A stretch of 64,000 bases of DNA from Sulfitobacter sp. HGT1 (GTDB taxonomy: Bacteria > Pseudomonadota > Alphaproteobacteria > Rhodobacterales > Rhodobacteraceae): assembly GCF_013282155.1 (NCBI RefSeq), contig NZ_BLWI01000012.1, positions 310,001-374,000 of the forward strand, read 5' to 3'. The position numbers and the translations under genes are program-made. The first letter of the stretch is position 1, and each line of letters opens with the position of its first letter. The notes under the pieces were generated by a model. That model saw only the letters and a list, made by a program, of their open reading frames with translations. It was not told where the DNA came from and ran no database searches. Below, piece by piece: positions 27,639 to 36,505 of this stretch.

Positions 27639-28607
27639 TCAATCCAGCGTATCTGCAAGCCAGTTTTCCACCAAGAAGTGGGCAATCGCCCCTTTCCGTA
27701 AGGGCAAGATCGTCCTGTGTCGCCCTGCAAATATGTCCATCATCTCTTCTCTGCTGACCCAAAGCGCGTCTTCGATTTCTTTCGGATCAATTTTAATTTC
27801 CCGACTTGTTGCATCACCGGCACAGCCAAACATAAGCGATGCGGGAAACGGCCAGGGCTGGCTCGCCAAATAGGTGACTTCGCCGACAGTCACACCGGAT
27901 TCTTCGAACACCTCACGGCGCACAGCCGCTTCCAACGTCTCACCCGGTTCGACAAAACCGGCCAACAGCGAATACATCCCCGCGGGCCAGCCCGGCGACC
28001 GCCCCATCAGGACAGAATTGCCATGGGTAATCAGCATGATCACCACCGGATCGGTGCGCGGGAAATGCGCCCCGCGACATGCCGGGCAATTGCGCTGCCA
28101 GCCCGCATCATTGATCACGGTTTCAAACCCGCAGCGGGCGCAAAACCCGTGGCTGTCATGCCAGGATAGGATCGCCTTGCCCGTCGCGGCCAGCTCCGCA
28201 TCGCGGGGGGCCAACCACGTCATCACCCGCCGCAATTCGACAAAAACATAGTCTTGCGGTAACATTGGATGGTGTTGCTCGCTTGGGTCCATAAACTGGC
28301 CCAGCTGTCGCGGATCAACGTCGTCGGGCATCCATTGCGAAAGATCATAGGCGAACCGCGCCGCGCCGTCTTCCCGACCCAGCAGGATCGGCGTCCCGCT
28401 TGCGTCCTCAAGCGCGGGGTGATCCAGCGGCAAACGCACAAGCGACGCCGGGCGCGTCGGATCAATCATGACCTTGCCCCGCCAAAACAGGATCGCACGT
28501 GCAGCATCATCCGCCTTCAGCGCCGCAACTGCGTCTTTGTCGCCCCGCACCTCGCCTGCGCGGTCCAGCGATGAACCCCCAAATGTAACCGTTTCCGCGT
28601 GCTTCAT
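27639..28607 (-). CDS. nudC: NADH pyrophosphatase / NAD-capped RNA decapping Nudix hydrolase
   Basis: A 322-residue NudC protein. It contains a four-cysteine zinc site (C-A-R-C ... C-P-A-C), the Nudix box GFVEPGETLEAAVRREVFEESGV and the NudC-specific SQPWPFPASLMFG motif that follows it. NudC enzymes cleave NAD(H) and remove NAD caps from RNA. I place the start at the ATG at 28607, with GGGAA 8 bases upstream; ATG 28619 is an alternative. The 211 bases to the next start (28819) hold no gene that I can see. Confidence 0.93.
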   Translation of the reverse strand: MKHAETVTFGGSSLDRAGEVRGDKDAVAALKADDAARAILFWRGKVMIDPTRPASLVRLPLDHPALEDASGTPILLGREDGAARFAYDLSQWMPDDVDPRQLGQFMDPSEQHHPMLPQDYVFVELRRVMTWLAPRDAELAATGKAILSWHDSHGFCARCGFETVINDAGWQRNCPACRGAHFPRTDPVVIMLITHGNSVLMGRSPGWPAGMYSLLAGFVEPGETLEAAVRREVFEESGVTVGEVTYLASQPWPFPASLMFGCAGDATSREIKIDPKEIEDALWVSREEMMDIFAGRHRTILPLRKGAIAHFLVENWLADTLD

Positions 28608-28818
28608 GTCGTTTCCCATTCCCTGTTTACCCACTGAGTAGTCAGCATCAGAGTCAAAGCCAAGCCTAGGCAAAATACATCAGGGTTAAAATTTCAATTA
28701 GCGCTGGAATGATATCTGGCTACTCTACCCTAACGAATCTCGGAGGCACCTTGGTACCTAGCGGACATCAGACGTTTGGAACGGATCGTTGTGCCCAGTT
28801 TGGCAGTGGGCACCATTC

Positions 28819-30612
28819 ATGATGCGCATCACTGCAAAACTGCGCCTTCTTGCGACAACGGATCTGCATATGAACCTGCTCGGATTCGATTATGCCACTG
28901 ACAGCCAAGCCCTTACCAACGGCATTGCGGGGATCAGCACGCTTGTCGCCAAGGCCCGCGCGATGGCCCAAGCAGGTGGGCGGGCTGTTGTTCTGCTGGA
29001 CAATGGCGATTTTCTGCAAGGCACCGCGCTGGCCGACTGGCACAGCACGCGCCCGCCAACAAAGGACCACCCGATTATTCGCGCTTTTAACGCCATGCAA
29101 TATGACGCAGTCGGCCTGGGCAACCATGATCTGGATTACGGCACCACCTATCTGGCCACTGCGATCAAGGGTCTGGATTCCCCGGCAATTTCAACGAACC
29201 TCGCGTGCGGCGCGCTTGCCGGCGTCAGAAAACACATCATGATCGCGCGGCAGGTCCGTACAACCCAAGGCACATCCGAAGGCACCGCAACCTTGAACAT
29301 TGGCGTTGTGTCGGCACTGCCGATCGAGACGGCGATCTGGAACAAGCTTGAACTGCCCGATGACGCCACCATCCAGGATCCGTTAGACTCCATCGCCGAT
29401 GCCGCCGCGCTGTTGCGCGCGCGCGGGGCGGATCTGGTCATTGCCCTTGCACATATGGGGATCGGCCCGTCGAAAACCGCTAACACCTGCGGAAACTCGG
29501 GCGCGGCGGTCTTGGCGCAATTGCCAGATATCGACGTGGTCATCGCGGGCCACACCCATCAGCGCCATCCGCAGGGTGATGCGGGCGAAACGGTCATCAG
29601 CACCGCCTGCCCGATCGTCATGCCCGGATATGCAGGGGCCGATCTGGGGGTTATCGACCTTGATCTGGAACGCGGTGCCGATGGCAAATGGCGGATCGCG
29701 CAACAGAGAACTGCCCTCTGGCCGAACACGAATACGGTCGCGGCAGATCGTACCATCACCAAGATCAGCGCCCCGGCCCACCACGCAACACGGGATTATC
29801 TGTCCGAAACCATCGCGGAGATTTCCCATGACCTGCACAGCTATTTCGGCATGGTCTGCCCCAGCGACGCCCATGCCCTTTCGGCGCGCGCCAAAGCGAT
29901 CGAGGTCAGACAGGCGTTGGCGACCACCCCGTTTGGGCAGCTTCCCCTGCTGGCCACAGCGACCGCCCGTGCCGCCGGAGGACCAAACGGGCCGACGAAT
30001 TACATTCACATCCCCAAAGGCCCGGTGTTGCGCAGACATCTGGCCAATTTCGCCCCCTCCACCAACCGGACCTGCGCCATGCTGGTGACCGGCGACACCC
30101 TTCGAAACTGGCTGGAGCACTCCGCATCTGTGTACCGCCAGATATCAACCGACGCGCCAGAACAACCCTTGCTGGATCACACCAACCCCAGCTTCATTTT
30201 CGATACGATCTATGGGCTGGACTACCGGATCGACCCGTCACGCCCGGTCGGGCAGCGGATCACGACCCTGCATCACGACAGCAAAGCGGTCACGCCGGAC
30301 CAACGCTTTGTTCTTGCGACGAACCATTTCAGGGCCGCAGGCGGTGGCGGATATAGCGACCTGAACCTGTCCGCGCCGCTGTTTCAAAGTGACCTATCCC
30401 CGGTTCAGGGATTCGTGCAGGCGTTGCAGAGCGATGATCTGGCCGAATGGACGCACACCGCCCCGTGGCGACTGAACTGTTCGGGCCGGTGCAAGGCCGT
30501 GTTCGAATGCAGCCCGCTTGCCCTGCGCTATTTTGATCAGATCCGCACGCTTTCCCCCGAAATACTGGGCCACACCGAAACCGGATTCGACCGCGTCCAG
30601 ATCACCTTGTGA
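28819..30612 (+). CDS. 2',3'-cyclic-nucleotide phosphodiesterase / 3'-nucleotidase (CpdB-like)
   Basis: A 597-residue two-domain enzyme. The N-terminal calcineurin-like metallophosphoesterase shows the metal ligands in LLATTDLHMNL, LLDNGDFLQG, GLGNHDLDYG and VIAGHTHQRHP. The C-terminal 5'-nucleotidase domain begins near residue 330 and includes FRAAGGGGYSDLNL. CpdB proteins are normally periplasmic, but no signal peptide can be seen in this frame: the protein starts MMRITAKLRLLATTDLH, with only an extra ten residues (TTG at 28789) possible. It may therefore act in the cytoplasm. The start has no clear ribosome site. Confidence 0.88.
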   Translation: MMRITAKLRLLATTDLHMNLLGFDYATDSQALTNGIAGISTLVAKARAMAQAGGRAVVLLDNGDFLQGTALADWHSTRPPTKDHPIIRAFNAMQYDAVGLGNHDLDYGTTYLATAIKGLDSPAISTNLACGALAGVRKHIMIARQVRTTQGTSEGTATLNIGVVSALPIETAIWNKLELPDDATIQDPLDSIADAAALLRARGADLVIALAHMGIGPSKTANTCGNSGAAVLAQLPDIDVVIAGHTHQRHPQGDAGETVISTACPIVMPGYAGADLGVIDLDLERGADGKWRIAQQRTALWPNTNTVAADRTITKISAPAHHATRDYLSETIAEISHDLHSYFGMVCPSDAHALSARAKAIEVRQALATTPFGQLPLLATATARAAGGPNGPTNYIHIPKGPVLRRHLANFAPSTNRTCAMLVTGDTLRNWLEHSASVYRQISTDAPEQPLLDHTNPSFIFDTIYGLDYRIDPSRPVGQRITTLHHDSKAVTPDQRFVLATNHFRAAGGGGYSDLNLSAPLFQSDLSPVQGFVQALQSDDLAEWTHTAPWRLNCSGRCKAVFECSPLALRYFDQIRTLSPEILGHTETGFDRVQITL

Positions 30613-30615
30613 ACC

Positions 30616-30644
30616 TTGCACTTTGAAAAACACCGTACTATATG
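30616..30644 (+). promoter_or_regulatory. Candidate sigma-70 promoter of ffs
   Basis: TTGCAC (30616-30621), a 17-base spacer and TATATG (30639-30644) stand 7 bases before the predicted 5' end of the 4.5S RNA. Confidence 0.6.
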
Positions 30645-30650
30645 GACCTC

Positions 30651-30743
30651 GAGAGGTTGGTGCGGGCAGGTGCCTCGCCAACCCGGTCAGATCCGGAAGG
30701 AAGCAGCCGTAACGAGCCCCACTTGGGTCGTTATCAGCCTCTC
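30651..30743 (+). ncRNA. ffs: Signal recognition particle 4.5S RNA (small bacterial type)
   Basis: A hairpin RNA of about 93 bases whose ends pair (GAGAGG with CCTCTC). It contains the conserved domain IV core CGGTCAGATCC, GGAAGGAAGCAGCC and the GTAACGAG turn, the binding site for Ffh. The position upstream of dnaX-ybaB-recR is usual in Rhodobacteraceae. The exact ends are estimated from pairing. Confidence 0.95.
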
Positions 30744-30908
30744 ACCTTAGCGTATTTTGCAAAGCAAGATGCGCGTCGCCCCGGCAGGGTCATCCAAAGG
30801 ATGGCACGAGAGGGGCAATAGCCCCAAAAATTCCACGGCCCCCGTGATGCTAATGCGATGCTTTCGCCCTTTTCGGCCATCCGCAATTTCACGAGCGTAC
30901 AGACGCCG

Positions 30909-30936
30909 GTTAAGTTACCCAAAGACAACTTAACCA
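30909..30936. repeat. Inverted repeat downstream of ffs
   Basis: GGTTAAGTT, 10 bases, AACTTAACC form a perfect 9-base inverted repeat in the 244-base gap between ffs and the convergent metallopeptidase gene. No T-run follows. Each arm contains TTAA, reminiscent of CtrA half-sites, but the spacing does not match a CtrA box. The rest of the gap shows nothing I can name. Confidence 0.35.
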
Positions 30937-30987
30937 TCCATTTATAAACGCAACTCTTACCTTACAGCAAAGACCACAAGGGCGCGC

Positions 30988-31824
30988 TCACAGCCGTTCA
31001 GCCGCAAAGGTGTCGCATTGCCCGACCTGACCGCTGTCAAACCCGCGCTGGAACCACGACGATCTTTGCGCCGATGTGCCATGGGTAAAGGTATGCGGCT
31101 GCGGTGCGCGCCCGGCCTGCTTTTGCAGGTAATCATCGCCGATCTTGCGCGCCGCATTCAAGGCCTCGTCCAGATCGCCACGCTCCATCAAGCCTTTGAC
31201 GTTTTTCGCCCAGATGCCCGAAAGACAATCGGCCATCAGCTCCAACCGGACGGTCAGGGCATTCGCCTCAGATGTTGAGGATTGCCGACGCAGCGCATCG
31301 ACTTGCGGCAGGATACCCAACTGGTTTTGCACGTGATGTGCCACTTCATGGGCAATCACATAAGCCGCAGCGAAATCGCCGCCCGCCCCCATGCGCTGCG
31401 CCAGCATGTTGAAAAACTGCGTGTCCAGATACGCTTTTTCATCGGCAGGGCAGTAAAACGGCCCCGACGCGCCCGACGCACCCCCACACGCGCTTTGCGT
31501 TACGTTCGAGAAGACCACCAGCTTCGGCGGCACATAGTCGCGCCCCAGCTGATCGGGAAAGATATTGCCCCAGACGTCTTCGGTGGTTGCCAGAACCTGC
31601 GCCGAAAACTGCGTCGCCTGCGCATCTGCCTCAGTGACCTGTGTTCCCTGCTGGGTCTGTCCGCCGCCATTGAGCAAGGGCGACACGTCAATGCCGGTGA
31701 AATACCCGATCGCCAGAACCGCCAGCACGCCGACCAGCCCCAGACCACCCTTGCCACCGCCGCCGCCACCTCGACCGCCGCGCAGTTCAACATTCTTGCT
31801 TCGCCGTATCCCTCGCAGTCGCAT
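30988..31824 (-). CDS. Neutral zinc metallopeptidase (YpfJ family)
   Basis: A 278-residue protein of the putative neutral zinc metallopeptidase family (PF04228). It has a glycine-rich basic N-terminus, one membrane segment (residues about 27-45) and the zinc motif H-E-V-A-H-H in YVIAHEVAHHVQNQLG, with a later conserved stretch LELMADCLSGIWAK that probably supplies the third ligand. Topology suggests a periplasm-facing catalytic domain. The substrate is unknown. Confidence 0.88.
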   Translation of the reverse strand: MRLRGIRRSKNVELRGGRGGGGGGKGGLGLVGVLAVLAIGYFTGIDVSPLLNGGGQTQQGTQVTEADAQATQFSAQVLATTEDVWGNIFPDQLGRDYVPPKLVVFSNVTQSACGGASGASGPFYCPADEKAYLDTQFFNMLAQRMGAGGDFAAAYVIAHEVAHHVQNQLGILPQVDALRRQSSTSEANALTVRLELMADCLSGIWAKNVKGLMERGDLDEALNAARKIGDDYLQKQAGRAPQPHTFTHGTSAQRSSWFQRGFDSGQVGQCDTFAAERL

Positions 31825-31979
31825 CGCGTGCCCCCGGTCTAATATCCATTCAGTTGAGGTATGTTTAACCTTTAGCAGCCCCCCCGTTCAACGCCTAACA
31901 CTGCCATGCCCAACAGCGGTGGACGCTGCCCTGCCCGCGCCCTATCTTGGGCCACAAACCGAATCCCCGAAGGATCCTC

Positions 31980-33737
31980 ATGTCAGCACCCTCTGCCTAC
32001 CGCGTTCTTGCCCGCAAATACCGGCCTGAGACCTTTACCGATCTTGTCGGACAGGATGCCATGGTGCGGACCCTGAAAAATGCTTTTGCCGCAGACCGCA
32101 TTGCGCAGGCGTTTATCATGACCGGAATCAGGGGCACCGGCAAAACCACCACCGCGCGGATCATCGCCAAGGGAATGAACTGTATCGGGCCGGATGGTCA
32201 GGGCGGCCCGACCACCGAACCCTGCGGGGAATGCGAACATTGCGTGGCCATCATGGAAGGCCGCCATGTCGACGTGATGGAGATGGACGCCGCATCAAAC
32301 ACCGGTGTCGGCAATATCCGCGAGATTATCGATTCCGTGCATTACCGTGCGGCCTCGGCCCGGTACAAAGTCTACATCATCGATGAGGTGCACATGCTGT
32401 CGACAGGTGCGTTCAACGCCCTGCTGAAGACGCTTGAGGAACCGCCCGAACATGTGAAGTTCATCTTTGCGACCACGGAAATCCGCAAGGTGCCGGTCAC
32501 GGTGCTATCGCGCTGCCAGCGCTTTGATTTGCGCCGGATCGAACCCGAGGTGATGATCGCCCTGATGCGAAAAATCGCAACCTCCGAAGGCGCGGAAATT
32601 GCCGATGACGCGCTGGCGCTGATCACCCGCGCCGCCGAAGGATCGGCCCGCGATGCGACCTCCCTGCTCGATCAGGCGATCAGCCACGGCGCAGGCGAAA
32701 CCACCGCCGTTCAGGTGCGCGCGATGCTGGGGCTGGCCGACCGTGGCCGGGTCCTGGACCTGTTTGACATGATCCTGCGCGGCGATGCGGCGGGCGCGTT
32801 GAACGAACTCAGCAGCCAGTATTCGGACGGGGCCGACCCGATGGCGGTGCTGCGCGATCTGGCCGAGATCACCCATTGGGTGTCAGTCGTGAAAATCACC
32901 CCCGACGCCGCCGAAGACCCGACCGTGTCGCCCGAAGAACGCAACCGTGGCCTGACCATGGCCGACACCCTGCCGATGCGCGTGCTCACGCGGCTGTGGC
33001 AGATGCTGCTCAAGGCGCTGGACGAGGTCGCAAGCGCGCCCAACGCAATGATGGCGGCTGAAATGGCGGTGATCCGCCTGACCCATGTGGCCGACCTGCC
33101 AAGCCCCGAAGAACTGGTGCGCAAGCTTGGCAATGCAACACCGCCCCCCGCGGCCCCGCACGCACCCGCGCCAAACGGTGGCGGTGCTGGTGGCGGCGGC
33201 GGCGGTGGGACCGCGTCGGCGATGGCCGGGCAGCATGTGCAATCCGGCGGGTCCACCGGCGTCACCATGACCGCAACCGCCCCGGCGATCGATCAGGCGC
33301 TCGCGCGGTTTCCCAGCTTTGAACATGTGGTCGAACTGATCCGCACCTACCGTGATGTGAAACTGCTGGTCGAAGTCGAAAACACCGTGCGACTGGCCGC
33401 CTACCAACCCGGCCGCATCGAATTTGCACCCACCGATGATGCCCCACGAGATCTGGCGCAACGTCTGGGCACGCGCCTGCAACAATGGACGGGCAACCGC
33501 TGGGCGGTCATCATCGTCGGCAACAGTGATGCGAAAACCATCGCGGAGATCCGCGATGCCAAGGAAAACGCGCTGAAATCGCAGGCTGAAAACCATCCCT
33601 TGATGCAGGCCGTGATGGCGACCTTTCCAGGGGCGAAAATCCTGTCGATCCGCACCCCCGAAGACATCGCAGCCGCCGCCGTGTCCGAAGCCTTGCCCGA
33701 GGTCGAAGACGAATGGGATCCTTTCGAGGACGATTAG
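31980..33737 (+). CDS. dnaX: DNA polymerase III subunits gamma/tau
   Basis: The clamp-loader ATPase, 585 residues. It shows ARKYRPETFTDLVGQ, Walker A GIRGTGKTTTAR, a zinc module (C-I-G-P..., CGECEHC), Walker B IIDEVHMLS and the sensor region FATTEIRKVPVTVLSRCQRFDLRR. A glycine-rich linker (about residues 395-420) separates the ATPase/collar part from the C-terminal tau-like region. The ATG at 31980 follows AAGGA. I saw no A-rich slippery heptamer that would make a short gamma form. It is followed by ybaB and recR, the standard order. Confidence 0.96.
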   Translation: MSAPSAYRVLARKYRPETFTDLVGQDAMVRTLKNAFAADRIAQAFIMTGIRGTGKTTTARIIAKGMNCIGPDGQGGPTTEPCGECEHCVAIMEGRHVDVMEMDAASNTGVGNIREIIDSVHYRAASARYKVYIIDEVHMLSTGAFNALLKTLEEPPEHVKFIFATTEIRKVPVTVLSRCQRFDLRRIEPEVMIALMRKIATSEGAEIADDALALITRAAEGSARDATSLLDQAISHGAGETTAVQVRAMLGLADRGRVLDLFDMILRGDAAGALNELSSQYSDGADPMAVLRDLAEITHWVSVVKITPDAAEDPTVSPEERNRGLTMADTLPMRVLTRLWQMLLKALDEVASAPNAMMAAEMAVIRLTHVADLPSPEELVRKLGNATPPPAAPHAPAPNGGGAGGGGGGGTASAMAGQHVQSGGSTGVTMTATAPAIDQALARFPSFEHVVELIRTYRDVKLLVEVENTVRLAAYQPGRIEFAPTDDAPRDLAQRLGTRLQQWTGNRWAVIIVGNSDAKTIAEIRDAKENALKSQAENHPLMQAVMATFPGAKILSIRTPEDIAAAAVSEALPEVEDEWDPFEDD

Positions 33738-33748
33738 GCCCGACACCA

Positions 33749-33771
33749 AAGGGGCAGACAAGCCGCCCCTT
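33749..33771 (+). terminator. Hairpin after dnaX
   Basis: AAGGGGC, 9 bases, GCCCCTT lies 12 bases after the dnaX stop, with no T-run beyond TTG. It may partly separate dnaX from ybaB-recR transcription. Confidence 0.35.
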
Positions 33772-33829
33772 GTCCCACGCCCCCGCAATTCGCATATAAG
33801 CTAAGACACGAAATTCAGGAGACGTCACA

Positions 33830-34174
33830 ATGTTAAAAGGTTTGGGTGCCATGGGTGACATGGCCAAGATGATGAAAGCCGCGCAGGAAATGCAGGGCAA
33901 AATGGCGCAGATGCAAGAAGACATGCACAATATCATCGTCGAAGGTGAATCCGGTGCCGGCCTTGTCAAAGCGACCTGCACCGCCAAGGGCGAATTGAAA
34001 TCGCTCGACATTGATCCGTCGATCTTTAACGGCGACGAAAAAGAAGTCGTCGAAGACCTGATCCTTGCCGCCATCAAGGATGCGCAAGCCAAAGCCACCG
34101 ATCGCGCCCAGTCAGAGATGAGCAAACTCACCCAAGGGATGGGCCTGCCCGCCGACATGAAGCTGCCCTTCTGA
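33830..34174 (+). CDS. ybaB: YbaB/EbfC nucleoid-associated protein
   Basis: A 114-residue DNA-binding protein of the YbaB/EbfC family. It starts MLKGLGAMGDMAKMMKAAQEMQGKMAQMQ, the methionine-rich coiled N-terminal helix, followed by the beta core VEGESGAGLVKATCTAKGELKSLDID. It dimerises and binds DNA in characterised members. CAGGAG lies 8 bases before the ATG. It sits between dnaX and recR as usual. Confidence 0.94.
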   Translation: MLKGLGAMGDMAKMMKAAQEMQGKMAQMQEDMHNIIVEGESGAGLVKATCTAKGELKSLDIDPSIFNGDEKEVVEDLILAAIKDAQAKATDRAQSEMSKLTQGMGLPADMKLPF

Positions 34175-34247
34175 TCCTTCCAAATGGTTCTAAATCCTCG
34201 CCGAAGGCATAAAATCTCTTTTTGAAACCCACGCGAGGCCCACCCCC

Positions 34248-34841
34248 TTGAGCAGCACACGCGATATCGACGCCCTTATTGATCTGATGTCGAGGCTTCC
34301 GGGCCTCGGCCCCAGATCGGCGCGGCGCGCGGTGCTGCATCTGATCCGAAAACGCGCCCTGCTGCTGACCCCGCTGGCCGATATGATGCAGACCGTCGCC
34401 GTGACGGCACGTGAATGTCTGAATTGCGGCAATGTCGGCACCAGCGATGTCTGCGATATCTGCACCTCTGAAAAACGTGCAAATGGCGAACTTTGCGTCG
34501 TCGAAGACGTGGCCGATCTTTGGGCGATGGAACGGTCGGGCGTGTTCAAGGGGCGCTATCACGTGTTGGGCGGCACCTTGTCGGCGCTTGATGCCATCGG
34601 CCCGCAGGAACTGCGCATTCCCCGTCTGATCGACCGCGTGGCGACGGAAAACATCACCGAGGTCATTCTTGCCCTGAACGCCACAATCGACGGGCAGACC
34701 ACCGCCCATTACATCGCCGACCAGCTTGACGGGCAGGTACGTCTGACATCGCTGGCCCAAGGTGTGCCGATTGGTGGCGAACTGGATTATCTGGATGACG
34801 GCACGATCACCGCAGCGATGCGCGCGCGCAAAGCAATCTAG
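34248..34841 (+). CDS. recR: Recombination mediator RecR
   Basis: RecR works with RecF/RecO to load RecA at gaps. The 197-residue protein has the helix-hairpin-helix region [21 protein letters not shown], a C4 zinc finger ([16 protein letters not shown]) and a Toprim domain ([17 protein letters not shown], then [19 protein letters not shown]). The start is TTG at 34248, with GAGG 9 bases upstream; no in-frame ATG lies near it, and the next methionine would cut into the first helix. Confidence 0.94.
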   Translation: MSSTRDIDALIDLMSRLPGLGPRSARRAVLHLIRKRALLLTPLADMMQTVAVTARECLNCGNVGTSDVCDICTSEKRANGELCVVEDVADLWAMERSGVFKGRYHVLGGTLSALDAIGPQELRIPRLIDRVATENITEVILALNATIDGQTTAHYIADQLDGQVRLTSLAQGVPIGGELDYLDDGTITAAMRARKAI

Positions 34842-34852
34842 ATCAGATCAGA

Positions 34853-35770
34853 TCAATCCGGTTTCTGACGCAGCTTTGCCAAGGCTATCAGTGCCGCGTC
34901 CCGTTCTGCTTCCAGTTCGGCAATGCTGCGCCCTGCGGCCTCGGCCGTAACGCCCTGCACCAGTTTATCGCGCACTTCAGGGGTCAGGCTGGGGGTGCCC
35001 AAACTTGCCCAGCGTTTTTCCTGACTGGCCCCGAGGTGGTCCAGATAGCCTGCCATGCCCCCCGCACCGCCGCCCAGATGATAGGCCATATGCGCGCCCA
35101 GCACGGACCAGCGCAGACCGGGGCCGTTTACCAGCGCTTTGTCCACGGCTTCGACATCGGCAATCCCTTCGGCAACGATATGCACCGCCTCGCGCCACAA
35201 CGCCGATGCAAGGCGGTTGGCGATATGACCGACGGCTTCTTTTTTCAACCTGACCGGCACCGATCCCAAGCCGGTGTAAAATGCCTCGGCCCATGCGACG
35301 ATGGTGTCATCGGTGCCAAAGACTTCGACCAGTGGCACCAGATGCGGCGGGTTGAACGGGTGCGCGGTGATCAGGCGGTCGGGGTGTTTCATGCCCACAG
35401 ACAGATGCGACCACGGATGCGCCGAGGTGCTTGAGGCGATAATCACATCCCGCGCAACAAGCGCTTCGATCCGGGCATAGAGGTCTTGTTTGAGTGGTAC
35501 ATTTTCGGGGGCGTTTTCCTGGATCAGGCGCACGTCCTGAACCGCTGCGTCCAGATCGGTGCAAAGGTGCAAGCTGCCTTGGGGGCCAGTCGCCCCGCCG
35601 ATTTCATCCAGTTGCGCCAAGGGCACGGACACCCTTTCGCGAAATCCGGCAAGCACCTGCGGGTCCGGGTCCCAAGCGCGCACATCATGGCCCGCGCGTA
35701 AAAACAACGCCGTCCAACTGGCCCCGATCAGACCACACCCCAAAACAGCGACAGTGGTTTTTTCAGGCAT
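34853..35770 (-). CDS. 3-hydroxyacyl-CoA dehydrogenase family protein
   Basis: A 305-residue NAD-dependent dehydrogenase. It has a Rossmann motif at the N-terminus (VAVLGCGLIGASWTALFLRAGHDV), the catalytic-region segment SSTSAHPWSHLS, and HPFNPPHLVPLVEVFG, which is conserved in 3-hydroxyacyl-CoA and carnitine dehydrogenases. The short length fits the lambda-crystallin/L-gulonate dehydrogenase or single-domain carnitine-dehydrogenase-like group. The substrate cannot be assigned. The ATG at 35770 is preferred to a TTG one codon upstream. It converges with recR. Confidence 0.85.
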   Translation of the reverse strand: MPEKTTVAVLGCGLIGASWTALFLRAGHDVRAWDPDPQVLAGFRERVSVPLAQLDEIGGATGPQGSLHLCTDLDAAVQDVRLIQENAPENVPLKQDLYARIEALVARDVIIASSTSAHPWSHLSVGMKHPDRLITAHPFNPPHLVPLVEVFGTDDTIVAWAEAFYTGLGSVPVRLKKEAVGHIANRLASALWREAVHIVAEGIADVEAVDKALVNGPGLRWSVLGAHMAYHLGGGAGGMAGYLDHLGASQEKRWASLGTPSLTPEVRDKLVQGVTAEAAGRSIAELEAERDAALIALAKLRQKPD

Positions 35771-35803
35771 CAAGGGTCTCTTTCCGAAAATAATGCGCCG
35801 CCG

Positions 35804-36391
35804 TTAAACAACTTCGTCCAGCTCGAGCACGGTCTCGACCCCGTTTTCCAGCACATAGACGCAGCCCTGACGGTTCGTAAGCTGTCCCAGTTCAGCGCGG
35901 CTTAGCCCGCATAATTCGCCGCGCAGCAATTGACCGCTTAGGCCATGGGCAACAATCACGGTGGGCTGCGTCAGCGTCGCCACGAAATCCCGCACACGGG
36001 CTTGGAATGTATCAAACCCTTCGCCACCGGGGGCGGCTGCGTAGAATTCGATATGGGGGCTTTGGGGCGTGATGCCCTCGGGCAGGTTCTTGAAGATATC
36101 GGCGCGCAAATGGCCTTCCCAATCGCCAGCAAAGACCTCCTTGAGGCGGTCATCCATGTCATAATCACGCCCGCCCAGCGCGATATCAGCTGTCTGGCGC
36201 GTGCGTTTGAGCGGCGACACGATGCAGGGCGGATTGTGCGCGAGGATGGGGGCCATCAGTCGCGCTTGCTGATGGGCGTGCTGGACCCCGCGTGGCGACA
36301 GCACCGATTCGGTTTGGCCCTGCACACGCCCTTCGGCGTTCCATTCGGTCTCACCGTGACGCAAGAACCAGACTTTGGGATAGGATTTCAT
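35804..36391 (-). CDS. Histidine phosphatase family protein
   Basis: A 195-residue phosphoglycerate-mutase-like phosphatase. The catalytic R-H-G motif is in VWFLRHGETEWN near the N-terminus, and the second histidine is in VIVAHGLSGQLLRG. The substrate is unknown. The ATG at 36391 has AAGG 9 bases upstream and is preferred to a GTG two codons earlier. It lies 33 bases upstream of the dehydrogenase gene on the same strand, so the two may be co-transcribed. Confidence 0.88.
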   Translation of the reverse strand: MKSYPKVWFLRHGETEWNAEGRVQGQTESVLSPRGVQHAHQQARLMAPILAHNPPCIVSPLKRTRQTADIALGGRDYDMDDRLKEVFAGDWEGHLRADIFKNLPEGITPQSPHIEFYAAAPGGEGFDTFQARVRDFVATLTQPTVIVAHGLSGQLLRGELCGLSRAELGQLTNRQGCVYVLENGVETVLELDEVV

Positions 36392-36505
36392 CGTCACGTG
36401 CCTTTTTGAAACTGCTATTCACGCGCAGTCTGACCCATGGCCGCGCAAAGGCCAAGCCGGTGATTGCGCCGCGCCACCCGTTGGCGGCGCAGCGGCGCGG
36501 GGTTC

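Noticed and set aside
30909..30936. CtrA box downstream of ffs
   Set aside because: TTAA half-sites are present but not with the 7-base spacing of a CtrA site, and there is no gene start nearby for it to control.
31980..33737. Programmed frameshift in dnaX producing gamma
   Set aside because: No A-rich slippery heptamer followed by a stem was seen.
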